Assembly (NCBI RefSeq): GCF_000378305.1
Contig: NZ_KB899540.1
Location: 315,924 to 379,923 of the forward strand
DNA: 64,000 nucleotides
Source of the DNA: Thioalkalivibrio sp. ALJ12
GTDB taxonomy: Bacteria > Pseudomonadota > Gammaproteobacteria > Ectothiorhodospirales > Ectothiorhodospiraceae
Direction: 5' to 3'
Position numbers and translations under genes: made by a program. The notes beneath the pieces are model-generated. The model was not told the origin of the DNA. It saw only the letters and a list, made by a program, of their open reading frames with translations, and ran no database searches. Shown piece after piece: positions 34,817 through 43,880 of the stretch (position 1 is the first letter of the stretch; every line of letters starts with the position of its first letter).

Positions 34817-36553
34817 ATGGAGCAGCTTTCGGAGTTTGACCGACCCTGGCGTCCCGAATCCTGGCTCGGGGTAACCGGCGCCTGGCGCCTGACCGGCGTG
34901 GGCCTGGTCCTGATCCTGATGGCCGGCATCACACTGCTGGTCTATCAGACTGGCGGCACCAGCACGGCCTATCTCAACTTCATCCTGATCCCGGTACTGC
35001 TGGGCGCCGCCCTGATGGGCCTGTGGGGCGGACTGGCCTTCGGCCTGCTCGCCGGGCTTCTGCTGGGGCCTCTCATGCCCCTGAACGTGGACGAAGGTAT
35101 TGCACAGCCGACCCTCAACTGGGCAACGCGGGCAGGGATCTATCTGGTGCTGGGCGGGTTCAGCGGCTGGCTGTTCTCCCAGCTGCGCCAGCACGCAGCG
35201 CGGCTGTTCGATCAGGCCTACCACAACCCCGTGACCGGCCTGCCCAATCGCGAGTCACTGGAACAGCATATCCGCCATTTGATGGCCCAGGCGGAGGGCT
35301 CGGAGCAGCCCGCGACCCGGGTATTCGTGATCAGCCTGCAAATGGACAATTATGCGGACACGATCAGCGCCCTGGGCTTCGCCGCGGAGAGACCCCTGCT
35401 GATGGGGATTGCCGAACGACTTCAGGCCGTCGCCGGGAGTTCGGACACGCTCGTCTACCATATCCACGACGACCACTTCGCCCTGCTGCTGCCCCACCGC
35501 AGCCGCCAGGAGTGCCTGGCCACCACACAGGAGGCCGTGGAAGAGTTGCAGGCGCCGTTCGAGGTGCTCGGGCTGCCGGTTTACGTCGGGGCCCACGCCG
35601 GGGTGTCCTCTTTTCCGTTCCACGAACAGGACGACCCGCAAAGCCTGCTGACCAAGGCCTGGATGGCGATGCACGAGGCCAGTCAGTCGGGCCGGCGCTA
35701 CCGCACCTACGACCGACGCAGCAACGACGCCGGCCGCCAGACCGTGGAGCTTCTGGGCGAGCTGCAAAGCGCCCTGGAGGACGACCAGTTCCAGCTGTAC
35801 TACCAGCCCAAGGTCACCCTGCGGCGTGACGAATTGTGCGGCTTCGAGGCCCTGTTACGCTGGCAGCACCCGCACCGAGGACAGGTACCGCCGGACCGGT
35901 TCATTGCACAAGCCGAACGCACCGGGCTCATCCACGCCCTGACGCTCAAGGTGCTGGACCTGGCGATCGCCGACCTCCTCGTGCTGCGCGAGCAAGGCAT
36001 CCAGGCCCCGGTCAGTATCAATGTCTCGGCGCGCAACTTCCTCGATCCCGACTTTGCACAAACCATTATCGAGCGCATAGAAGCCGCCGGTCTCCCGCCC
36101 TGCGCGCTGGAAATCGAGTTCACCGAGACGGCCCTGATGGCCGATCCTGATCAAGTCATCGAGGCCCTGCGGCGTCTGACAGAGCGCGGGCTCGCACTCT
36201 CCATCGACGACTTCGGCACCGGATATTCCTCTCTTGCCTACCTGAGGCGACTCCCGGTGACGACCCTCAAGGTCGATCAAACCTTCGTCTCCCACATGGC
36301 CACTCAGAGGGTGGACGAGCAGATCACCCGCGCGGCCGTGGGCCTCGCACACGACCTTGGCCTGAAGGTGATTGCCGAAGGCGCGGAAGACAGCCAGACC
36401 CTCGCCATGCTGCGCGAACTGGGCTGCGACGCCGTCCAGGGCTTCGGGGTCGCCCGCCCCATGCCCTTCGGCGAGGCACTGCAATGGGCACGCCATCAGA
36501 CGGTCGAGCCCTCGTTGCGGCGCGAGTGCGCACTGGAACAGGACGATCCGTGA
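34817..36553 (+). CDS. Membrane EAL phosphodiesterase with a degenerate GGDEF domain
   Basis: A 578-residue protein with four hydrophobic segments at the N-terminus (about 25-42, 52-68, 70-88 and 104-122), then a GGDEF-like domain and an EAL domain. The cyclase motif reads HDDHF (217-221) instead of GGDEF, so cyclase activity is not expected, though it may bind GTP as a regulatory domain. The EAL domain keeps EALLRW (about 343-348), [27 protein letters not shown] and LKVDQTF, with AEGAED near the end, so it should hydrolyse cyclic-di-GMP. AAGGAA lies before the ATG. The gene is divergent from the LysR regulator. Confidence 0.9.
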   Translation: MEQLSEFDRPWRPESWLGVTGAWRLTGVGLVLILMAGITLLVYQTGGTSTAYLNFILIPVLLGAALMGLWGGLAFGLLAGLLLGPLMPLNVDEGIAQPTLNWATRAGIYLVLGGFSGWLFSQLRQHAARLFDQAYHNPVTGLPNRESLEQHIRHLMAQAEGSEQPATRVFVISLQMDNYADTISALGFAAERPLLMGIAERLQAVAGSSDTLVYHIHDDHFALLLPHRSRQECLATTQEAVEELQAPFEVLGLPVYVGAHAGVSSFPFHEQDDPQSLLTKAWMAMHEASQSGRRYRTYDRRSNDAGRQTVELLGELQSALEDDQFQLYYQPKVTLRRDELCGFEALLRWQHPHRGQVPPDRFIAQAERTGLIHALTLKVLDLAIADLLVLREQGIQAPVSINVSARNFLDPDFAQTIIERIEAAGLPPCALEIEFTETALMADPDQVIEALRRLTERGLALSIDDFGTGYSSLAYLRRLPVTTLKVDQTFVSHMATQRVDEQITRAAVGLAHDLGLKVIAEGAEDSQTLAMLRELGCDAVQGFGVARPMPFGEALQWARHQTVEPSLRRECALEQDDP

Positions 36554-36558
36554 TGATC

Positions 36559-36587
36559 TTGCGCCCGGCCGCCGACTGGGCTAAGAT
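36559..36587 (+). promoter_or_regulatory. Sigma-70 promoter of rpmB-rpmG
   Basis: TTGCGC at 36559-36564 and TAAGAT at 36582-36587 with a 17-base spacer, about 40 bases upstream of the rpmB ATG. The -35 overlaps the sequence just after the preceding gene's stop. Confidence 0.65.
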
Positions 36588-36627
36588 CCGCCGTCTTTTG
36601 CTAGACCCAATTTCCGGAGTCCCCGAG

Positions 36628-36864
36628 ATGGCCCGAGTATGTCAGGTGACCGGCAAGCGCCCGGCGACTGGTAACAACGTATCCCACGCCCACCGCAAGA
36701 CGCGGCGGCGTTTCCTGCCCAATCTGCACACCCACCGCTTCTGGGTGGAGAGCGAGAACCGCTTCGTGCGGCTGCGCGTGAGCAGCAAGGGCATGCGGAT
36801 CATCGACAAGCTGGGCATCGATGCGGTGCTCGCGGACTGCCGCGCACGCGGCGAAAAGGTGTAA
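36628..36864 (+). CDS. rpmB: 50S ribosomal protein L28
   Basis: A 78-residue ribosomal protein starting [20 protein letters not shown], followed by the basic [16 protein letters not shown] block and the C-terminal [12 protein letters not shown]. It is the normal L28 length and lacks the zinc-cysteine pairs of some other bacteria. It is followed 10 bases later by rpmG, the standard pair. The longer open frame upstream is not used; the ATG at 36628 is the family start. Confidence 0.98.
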   Translation: MARVCQVTGKRPATGNNVSHAHRKTRRRFLPNLHTHRFWVESENRFVRLRVSSKGMRIIDKLGIDAVLADCRARGEKV

Positions 36865-36874
36865 GGAGCTACCC

Positions 36875-37045
36875 ATGGCAGCGAAGAGCGCACGCGACAA
36901 GATCCGCCTGGTGTCCTCCGCCGGCACCGGTCACTTCTACACCACGTCGAAGAACAAGCGGAACATGCCCGAAAAGATGGAGATCAAGAAGTTCGATCCC
37001 GTCATCCGCAAGCACGTGATGTACAAGGAAGCCAAGATCAAGTAA
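36875..37045 (+). CDS. rpmG: 50S ribosomal protein L33
   Basis: A 56-residue ribosomal protein, [20 protein letters not shown] at the start and [11 protein letters not shown] at the end, the cysteine-free form of L33 that does not need zinc. The ribosome site AAGGAG lies upstream of the ATG. A strong rho-independent terminator follows 38 bases after the stop, so rpmB-rpmG forms a two-gene operon. Confidence 0.98.
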   Translation: MAAKSARDKIRLVSSAGTGHFYTTSKNKRNMPEKMEIKKFDPVIRKHVMYKEAKIK

Positions 37046-37083
37046 TCCCTGCCCGGCGCGAGAGCGCCTGATGGCAGAGCTAT

Positions 37084-37108
37084 AAGCCCGGCTTGGCCGG
37101 GCTTTTTT
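37084..37108 (+). terminator. Rho-independent terminator after rpmG
   Basis: Perfect 9-base stem AAGCCCGGC / GCCGGGCTT with a three-base loop (TTG), followed by T residues. It ends the ribosomal protein operon. Confidence 0.93.
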
Positions 37109-37161
37109 ATTTCCTGTGGCCTCGAGTGGGCGCACCATCACGGGCACCACTCATTCGGAGC

Positions 37162-37371
37162 CTATCCTTCCCCGGCCGCTCCCTGCTGTGCCGCCGTCTC
37201 TGCCCAGCGCATCATCATGCGTCCCCACTGATGGGCGGTTGCCGGATCCAGTTCGATCTTGGTGTAACGGCCGCCATCGCGGATAATAACCCTCAGGAGA
37301 GGGACTCCCGAGTCGTGCAGGATCTGCCGCAACTCCACGACCTCACCAAACGGCGCATCAATCGACTCCAT
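37162..37371 (-). CDS. Small protein of unknown function
   Basis: A 69-residue frame, MESIDAPFGEVVELRQILHD at the start, ending in a helix with AETAAQQGAAGEG. The middle has a beta-hairpin-like stretch (VPLLRVIIRDGGRYTKIELD) followed by HQWGRMMMRW. No signal or membrane segment, and no family recognised. A GGGAG lies upstream of the ATG but at a long distance. It is antisense-oriented between rpmG and the EAL-HDOD gene, close to the terminator. The regular amino acid use makes it plausible as a gene. Confidence 0.55.
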   Translation of the reverse strand: MESIDAPFGEVVELRQILHDSGVPLLRVIIRDGGRYTKIELDPATAHQWGRMMMRWAETAAQQGAAGEG

Positions 37372-37445
37372 GATGTGTTCGCTCTCTCCCGGGCCGGCCG
37401 CGCGCAGATCGAGCCGCCTCGTTCATCAACTGGCAAAGCGCAAGC

Positions 37446-38660
37446 ATGCACCCTATTTTTGTCGGCCGGCAACCCATCTTCGATGCGCACGAGCACCTGG
37501 TCGGCTTCGAACTCCTGTTTCGCGCCGGCCACCGTAGCGAAGCGGCGGTGACCAATGGCGACGAGGCCACCTCGGACCTGCTGCGAAGCGCGTTCGTGGA
37601 TATCGGCCTGCCCCATCTGGTCGGTCCGCATCTGGCCTTCGTCAACCTGACGCGGTCCTTTCTCGACGACGACATCATTACCAGCCTGCCGCCCGAACAG
37701 GTGGTCCTGGAGATCCTCGAGGACATCGAGATCGATTCCGAGGTCGTCGCCGCGGTACAAAGGCTGAAGCAACGCGGTTTTCGCATCGCGCTGGATGACT
37801 ACCAGTTTCAGGTCCACCACTCGCCGCTGGTGGCACTGGCAGACATCGTCAAGCTCGATGTGCTGGTTTTGTCCACCGAGGCACTGGCGCGCGAGGTCGA
37901 GACGCTGCGCGCATTCGGCGTAGAGCTGCTGGCAGAGAAGGTCGAAACCGCCGAGTGCTACCACCACTGCCAGCAACTGGGTTTTCGCTACTTCCAGGGC
38001 TACCACCTGTCACACCCGCACGTGATCGAAGGCCAGCGCCTGGAGAGCCTGGAAGTCGCGCTGTTGAAGCTGCTGAAGACACTGCAGGACCGCGATCCCG
38101 AACCGTCGGAACTGGAACGTCTCATTGGCGCTGAACCCGATCTAGCCGCCCAGATCCTGCGCATCGCCAACAGCCCCGCGTACCGGGCAGAACAGCCCAC
38201 GGTCGATCTGGCTTCGGCGATCGAGCGTCTGGGACAGGGGCGAATCCGCCGCATCGGGATGCTGCTGGTGCTCAACAATGCGGCCGGACCCTCGGCCGCG
38301 GTCGAACAGGTCATGATCCGCGCCCGCATGGGGATGCTGCTCGCCCGGGCGTGCAACCTGACAGCCCCGGAGTGCGAGTGCCACTTCTCGCTGGGGATGC
38401 TCTCGGGATTGGACCGCGTACTGGGCATCCCGCTGCGTCGCATCCTGAACGAACTGCATCTGGTGCCAGAGACGGAACAGGCGCTGATCGAACACAAAGG
38501 CCCGCTCGCCCCCTGGCTGGAGACCATCGAGGCGTTCGAGGGACCGGCAAACCCGCCCCCCGCCGGCGAATCCCCGGTGGCGCCACAGGTTGCCAGCCGG
38601 CTCTACCTGGAATCGGTACGCTGGACCGAGGACATACTCGACGCGCTGTCCAGGACCTGA
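37446..38660 (+). CDS. EAL-HDOD domain signalling protein (YuxH-like)
   Basis: A 404-residue cytoplasmic protein in two parts. The N-terminal EAL-like domain (about 1-200) begins HPIFVGRQPIFDAHEHLVGFE. Its motifs are altered: FELLFR in place of EALxR, LEILED, and LDDYQFQ where active enzymes have DDFGTG. The HDOD domain (about 215-360) has PDLAAQILRIANSPAYR and the AIERLGQGRIRRIGMLL helices. Proteins of this class usually bind rather than degrade cyclic-di-GMP and act in motility or other responses. The stop lies three bases before the chorismatase-like gene, so the two are probably one operon with mutM. Confidence 0.87.
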   Translation: MHPIFVGRQPIFDAHEHLVGFELLFRAGHRSEAAVTNGDEATSDLLRSAFVDIGLPHLVGPHLAFVNLTRSFLDDDIITSLPPEQVVLEILEDIEIDSEVVAAVQRLKQRGFRIALDDYQFQVHHSPLVALADIVKLDVLVLSTEALAREVETLRAFGVELLAEKVETAECYHHCQQLGFRYFQGYHLSHPHVIEGQRLESLEVALLKLLKTLQDRDPEPSELERLIGAEPDLAAQILRIANSPAYRAEQPTVDLASAIERLGQGRIRRIGMLLVLNNAAGPSAAVEQVMIRARMGMLLARACNLTAPECECHFSLGMLSGLDRVLGIPLRRILNELHLVPETEQALIEHKGPLAPWLETIEAFEGPANPPPAGESPVAPQVASRLYLESVRWTEDILDALSRT

Positions 38661-38663
38661 CTG

Positions 38664-39608
38664 ATGGCACCCCACCTGTACAACCGACTCGTCTCGCCCG
38701 GGACGACGCTCCAGGACGGCCTCCACGTGCGACTGGATGCCCCCGTGGGGATCCAGGCCGGGGCCGGCCGGATCGAGGTCGCCCCCGGCCTCGAGGCCCT
38801 GGCCCCGGATCTCTATATCGAGAGCTGGTGTGGAAACGGCCCAGCACGTTCAACGAACGCCACGCCCCTGCATCTGCTGGAGTTCGATGATGTTCTGTTC
38901 GCCGCCTGGCAGGGCCCGGACCGACCTTTGCGCGAACAAACCGAGCAGGCCTACCGTCAGCTCCTGAACGCCTGCAGGGAACGCGGCTTCGAGCACCCGG
39001 CACGCATCTGGAACTATTTTTCCGACATCCACGGTGACGAACAGGGCCAGGAACGCTACCAGGCCTTCTGTATCGGGCGCGCCGAGGCGCTGGGGGCGCT
39101 CGAAGTCCCGCTGGGCAGCATGCCTGCAGCCACCGCAATCGGCACCCGGCAACCGGGCCTGTTCGTCTACCTGCTTGCCACCCGTGCCCCGGCCCGTGCG
39201 ATCGAAAATCCGCGCCAGGTCAGCGCCTACCACTACCCCGAACGCTACAGCCCGAGAAGCCCGGCCTTCGCGCGCGCCACGCTGCTGCTGACCGCGACCG
39301 GGCCCATGCTGATGGTCTCCGGCACGGCGAGTATCGTCGGTCACGAAAGCCGCCACCCGGACGATGTGGTGGCCCAGGCGCGCGAGACGGTAACCAACCT
39401 CCAGGCCCTGCACGACACGGCAGGGCGCGAACTCCCCGGCCCCGCGTGGTTGCGGGTCTACCTGCGGCGTCCCAAAGATCGCACCGCCGTTGCAGGGGTG
39501 ATCGCGGACCACTACAAGGCAATGAAGCCGGGCCCCGTCATCCAGTGGGCCCGGGGCGACATCTGCCGGCCAGAACTCCTGCTGGAAATCGAGGGCGTTC
39601 ATGCCTGA
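38664..39608 (+). CDS. Chorismatase family protein (FkbO/Hyg5/XanB2-like)
   Basis: A 314-residue protein with hallmarks of the chorismatase family: RIWNYFSDIHGDEQGQERYQ, AFCIGRAEALG, MPAATAIGTRQPG, AYHYPERYSPRSPAFARA and the SGTASIVGHESRHPDD block. It ends in LLLEIEG, where the family has a catalytic Glu. Family enzymes convert chorismate to dihydroxycyclohexadiene carboxylate, 3-hydroxybenzoate or a mixture with 4-hydroxybenzoate. Which product is made here cannot be told. The gene follows the EAL-HDOD gene with a three-base gap and overlaps mutM by eight bases. It was once annotated as pteridine-dependent dioxygenase-like. Confidence 0.85.
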   Translation: MAPHLYNRLVSPGTTLQDGLHVRLDAPVGIQAGAGRIEVAPGLEALAPDLYIESWCGNGPARSTNATPLHLLEFDDVLFAAWQGPDRPLREQTEQAYRQLLNACRERGFEHPARIWNYFSDIHGDEQGQERYQAFCIGRAEALGALEVPLGSMPAATAIGTRQPGLFVYLLATRAPARAIENPRQVSAYHYPERYSPRSPAFARATLLLTATGPMLMVSGTASIVGHESRHPDDVVAQARETVTNLQALHDTAGRELPGPAWLRVYLRRPKDRTAVAGVIADHYKAMKPGPVIQWARGDICRPELLLEIEGVHA

Positions 39609-40416
39609 GCTCCCCGAGGTCGAGACCACCCGGCGGGGCCTGTCACCTCTTCTTGAAGGCCAGACCATCGAACGGCTCGAGGTACGCAATGGACGCCTGC
39701 GCTGGCCGGTGCCGGAGGAGCTGCCCGGGCGTCTGGCCGGGGCCCGCATCACGACATTGGCGCGACGAGCCAAATACCTGCTGCTGGACACCGACCGTGG
39801 CGGGGCACTATTGCATCTCGGTATGTCCGGCTCGCTGCGCCACTGCACGCCCGACGTCCCGCTGCGCACGCACGATCACCTGATCCTGCATCTGACGAAT
39901 GGCTCGCAGGTGCGCTTTCACGATCCTCGCCGCTTCGGGTGCTGTCTGCCGCTGCCGGAGACCGGTGAGGTGCACCCTCTGCTGGCCGCCCTGGGGCCGG
40001 AACCACTCGATGCCACATTCAACGGCGACTACCTGTTCCACCGCAGCCGCGGGCGCCGGGGCCCGGTCAAGGCCTTCATCATGGATCAGGATATCGTGGT
40101 CGGGGTGGGCAACATCTATGCGACCGAGGCGCTCTTCCTGGCCGGGATCCGTCCGGGGCGGGCCGCCGGGCGCGTAACCCGGGCGGAATACGAACGACTG
40201 GCCGGATTCATCCGCACCGTGCTGGGCGCGGCGATCGAACAGGGCGGCACAACCCTGCGCGACTTCCTGCGCGAGGACGGGACACACGGGTATTTTCGCC
40301 AATCACTGCGGGTCTACGGGCGCGCCGGAGAGCCGTGCCTGGAGTGTGCGACACCGCTGCGCAACCGGCGCATCGGGCAGCGCGCCTCGGCCTACTGCCC
40401 GACCTGCCAACGGTAG
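39601..40416 (+). CDS. mutM: Formamidopyrimidine-DNA glycosylase
   Basis: Removes 8-oxoguanine and formamidopyrimidines from DNA and nicks the abasic site. The 271-residue protein has the catalytic N-terminus MPELPEVETTRRGL (Pro2, Glu3), the conserved Lys in RRAKYLLL, the helix-two-turn-helix region QDIVVGVGNIYATEALF and the C-terminal zinc finger with CLEC and CPTC pairs. It overlaps the chorismatase-like gene by eight bases. It faces spoT, which converges from the other strand. Confidence 0.97.
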   Translation: MPELPEVETTRRGLSPLLEGQTIERLEVRNGRLRWPVPEELPGRLAGARITTLARRAKYLLLDTDRGGALLHLGMSGSLRHCTPDVPLRTHDHLILHLTNGSQVRFHDPRRFGCCLPLPETGEVHPLLAALGPEPLDATFNGDYLFHRSRGRRGPVKAFIMDQDIVVGVGNIYATEALFLAGIRPGRAAGRVTRAEYERLAGFIRTVLGAAIEQGGTTLRDFLREDGTHGYFRQSLRVYGRAGEPCLECATPLRNRRIGQRASAYCPTCQR

Positions 40417-40444
40417 CGAGCCGCGCACGCCCGGGAAACGCTAA

Positions 40445-42616
40445 CTAGCCGCGCTGACGCGCGATCCGCAGCACATCCGGAAGACGCCGCAGGCCGCGCA
40501 TGATCTGGGCCAGGTGCTGACGATCACTGACGGTCAACAGGAAGGTCATCGCGGTGGAGTGGCCATCCTGCTCGTTGAACGAGATGTGCTCGATATTCGA
40601 GCCGTGATCGGCGATCACGGCCGCCATGTCGGCCAACGCACCGCGCCGGTTGGCGGTGCGGGTGCGCACCGCCGCGGTGAATTGCAGTTCCGGCTCGTGC
40701 GACCACTCGAGCGCGATCGTCTTGTCCGCCCGGTCGCGGCTCTCGTGCAGCACGTTGCGGCAGCTCTCCCGGTGCACGACCAGCCCACGCCCCGCGCTCA
40801 ACTGGCCGATAATCGGGTCACCCGGGATCGGGTGGCAGCAGCGGGCGTAGTTCAGCACCAGCCCCTCGGTACCCTTGACCGCCAGGGTAGTCTGAGTCGT
40901 GTTGTCGGCGTCCGCGCTCTCCTTGCCCACCATCTGGCGCGCGACCAGCGAGGCCATGCGGTTGCCCAGCCCGATATCCACCAGCAGGCTGTCCAGGTCC
41001 TGTAGCTGCATCGCGTCCAGCAGCTGATCCAGACGCGCCGGCGAGATCTGCTTGAGCGAGGCGTCCAGCGCGCTCAGGGCCTTCTCCAACAGGCGCTCGC
41101 CGAGGGCCCGGGCCTCGTCCGACTGCATCGACTTCAGGCAATGCCGGATACCAGAGCGGGCCTTTCCGGTGACGACGAAGGACAGCCAGGCAGGGTTGGG
41201 GCGCGCGCCAGGCGCGGTGACAATCTCGACCGTCTGTCCACTCTGAAGGCGTACCGAAAGCGGCGCCAGCTGGCGATCGATCTTCGCGGCCACGCAGCGG
41301 TTGCCGACATCGGAATGCACCGCATATGCGAAGTCGATCGGGGTCGCATCGCGCGGTAGAACCAGAATGTCGCCCCCGGGGGTGAAGGTGTAGACCTCGT
41401 CCGGGAACAGATCGACCTTCACGTTCTCCAGGAACTCAATGGAGTTGCCGACGCTGTTCTGGATCTCCAGCACATCCTTAAGCCACTCGCGGGCCCGGCT
41501 CTGCGCGGTTCGCGCGGACTCGCCCCCGGCCTTGTACTGCCAGTGCGCGGCGATCCCGCTCTCGGCCACGCGATCCATCTCGGTGGAGCGGATCTGCACC
41601 TCGATCGGGATGGCCTGCGGCCCGAACAGGATGGTATGCAGCGACTGGTAGCCGTTCGACTTGGGGATCGCGATGTAGTCCTTGAAGCGCCCCGGCACCG
41701 GCTTGTAGAGGTTGTGCACCACGCCCAGCGAGCGATAGCAGGTGTCGACATCGTCGACGATGATGCGGATGGCGAAAACGTCGAACACCTCCTCGAACGA
41801 GTGGTGCTTGTCGCGCATCTTGCGATAGATGCTGTACAGGCTCTTTTCGCGCCCGGAGATGCGCCCGACGATCCCCGCCGCCTCCATGCGCGAGCAGATG
41901 GCCTGCTCGATGTTCTTCATTGGCTCGCGCCGGTTGCCCCCGGCCCGCTGCACGGCGCGCTCCAGCACGGCGGCGCGCCAGGGATGCTTGGCGGAAAAGC
42001 CGAGCTGCTCCAGCTCGCGGCGGATCGCGTTCATCCCCAGGCGCTGGGCGATCGGCGCATAGATCTCCAGGGTTTCCTTGGCGATGCGGCGGCGCTTGTC
42101 CGGGCGCATCACGCCCAGGGTGCGCATATTGTGCAGGCGGTCGGCCAGCTTGATCAGGATCACCCGGATGTCGCGGGTGATCGCCAGCATCATCTTGCGG
42201 AAGTTCTCCGCCTGCGCCTCGGCCTTGGACTGGAACTGCAGGTGGGTCAGCTTGGAGACACCATCGACCAGCTCGGCCACCTCCTCGCCGAACTCGGCGT
42301 GGATGCGGTCCTTGCTGGTGGCGGTGTCCTCCATGACGTCATGGAGGATCGCGGCGCAGATGGCCTTGTGGTCCATCCGCATCTCGGCCATGGTCCGGGC
42401 CACGGCCAGCGGGTGGTAGATATACGGCTCGCCGGTCTTGCGGGTCTGGCCTTCGTGGGCCTCCGCGCCCAGCAGATAGGCGCGATAGACCTCCTCGACT
42501 TCGTCCGGCTCGAGATAGGACTCGAGCTCGGAACACAGATCGCTGATCAGGAATCGGGTCGAGTCACCGGGAACCGGCGATGCGGCCCCGGGCGCGGCTG
42601 GCTGCCCAGCGGCCAT
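40445..42616 (-). CDS. spoT: Bifunctional (p)ppGpp synthetase/hydrolase SpoT
   Basis: Sets the level of the stringent alarmone (p)ppGpp. The 723-residue protein has an N-terminal HD hydrolase domain with intact residues (YHPLAVARTM, AAILHDVMEDT, LIKLADRLHNMRTL). The synthetase domain follows (YSIYRKMRDKHHSF, FKDYIAIPKSNGYQSLHT), then TGS (VYTFTPGGDILVLP), the zinc-finger/helical part with NYARCCHPIPGD, and a C-terminal ACT domain. An intact HD and the position next to rpoZ and gmk favour SpoT over RelA. Only 13 bases separate it from rpoZ. Confidence 0.95.
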   Translation of the reverse strand: MAAGQPAAPGAASPVPGDSTRFLISDLCSELESYLEPDEVEEVYRAYLLGAEAHEGQTRKTGEPYIYHPLAVARTMAEMRMDHKAICAAILHDVMEDTATSKDRIHAEFGEEVAELVDGVSKLTHLQFQSKAEAQAENFRKMMLAITRDIRVILIKLADRLHNMRTLGVMRPDKRRRIAKETLEIYAPIAQRLGMNAIRRELEQLGFSAKHPWRAAVLERAVQRAGGNRREPMKNIEQAICSRMEAAGIVGRISGREKSLYSIYRKMRDKHHSFEEVFDVFAIRIIVDDVDTCYRSLGVVHNLYKPVPGRFKDYIAIPKSNGYQSLHTILFGPQAIPIEVQIRSTEMDRVAESGIAAHWQYKAGGESARTAQSRAREWLKDVLEIQNSVGNSIEFLENVKVDLFPDEVYTFTPGGDILVLPRDATPIDFAYAVHSDVGNRCVAAKIDRQLAPLSVRLQSGQTVEIVTAPGARPNPAWLSFVVTGKARSGIRHCLKSMQSDEARALGERLLEKALSALDASLKQISPARLDQLLDAMQLQDLDSLLVDIGLGNRMASLVARQMVGKESADADNTTQTTLAVKGTEGLVLNYARCCHPIPGDPIIGQLSAGRGLVVHRESCRNVLHESRDRADKTIALEWSHEPELQFTAAVRTRTANRRGALADMAAVIADHGSNIEHISFNEQDGHSTAMTFLLTVSDRQHLAQIMRGLRRLPDVLRIARQRG

Positions 42617-42629
42617 GAGTTATCGATCC

Positions 42630-42905
42630 CTAGCGTTCGTCGGCTTCCAGCTGCTCCAGATGGCGGATCGTGCTGAAGTCCAGCATCTGGTTCTGGGGCC
42701 GTTCATCGTGCTCGTCGAACACCTCGGTGCCGACCAGCCCCTCGGCGATCTCGCGCAGGGCGATGACCGTGGGCTTGTCGTTGTCCTCGGATACACGGGG
42801 CTCCTTGCCGTGTGCGATGTGACGGGCCCGGCGGGCCGCCATCAGCACCAGTTCGAAGCGATTGTCCACTTTTTCGAGGCAGTCCTCGACGGTGACGCGT
42901 GCCAT
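42630..42905 (-). CDS. rpoZ: RNA polymerase omega subunit
   Basis: A 91-residue subunit that helps fold the beta' subunit and mediates ppGpp binding at one site on the polymerase. It starts [20 protein letters not shown] and has [12 protein letters not shown] and the [15 protein letters not shown] helix, the standard omega pattern. It lies between gmk and spoT, the conserved gammaproteobacterial order, which links ppGpp metabolism with its target. Confidence 0.97.
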   Translation of the reverse strand: MARVTVEDCLEKVDNRFELVLMAARRARHIAHGKEPRVSEDNDKPTVIALREIAEGLVGTEVFDEHDERPQNQMLDFSTIRHLEQLEADER

Positions 42906-42939
42906 GGGTACTCCGGTTATGAGTCGTTAATACTGCATG

Positions 42940-43623
<684 letters not shown>

Positions 43624-43675
43624 TCATCGGCTGGCTGCCGGCCAGATACGACCCGGCACACCAGGGAAATAGAGT

Positions 43676-43752
43676 TGGTCGGAGTGAAAGGATTCGAACC
43701 TTCGACCCCTGCCTCCCGAAGGCAGTGCTCTACCAAGCTGAGCTACACTCCG
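43676..43752 (-). tRNA. tRNA-Pro(CGG)
   Basis: A 77-base tRNA with encoded CCA. The acceptor stem CGGAGTG pairs with CACTCCG before ACCA. The anticodon stem CTGCC/GGCAG encloses the loop TTCGGGA, giving anticodon CGG, and the T loop reads GTTCGAATC. It reads CCG, probably a very common proline codon in this genome. Confidence 0.97.
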
Positions 43753-43765
43753 AACCGAGCCCGCT

Positions 43766-43794
43766 ATTATGCCGAGCCACTCCGGGCGTGTCCA
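43766..43794 (-). promoter_or_regulatory. Sigma-70 promoter of the tRNA-Pro gene
   Basis: TGGACA at 43789-43794 and CATAAT at 43766-43771 on the minus strand, spaced by 17 bases, each one base from consensus. The -10 ends 14 bases upstream of the mature tRNA 5' end. Confidence 0.75.
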
Positions 43795-43880
43795 TGCCCT
43801 CGGCCAACGGAATACGTGATCCGGGCAACGCCCGATGCGCTTGCGCGGCCGCGAGTGCACCGACCCGCGGCCGCGCCCGG

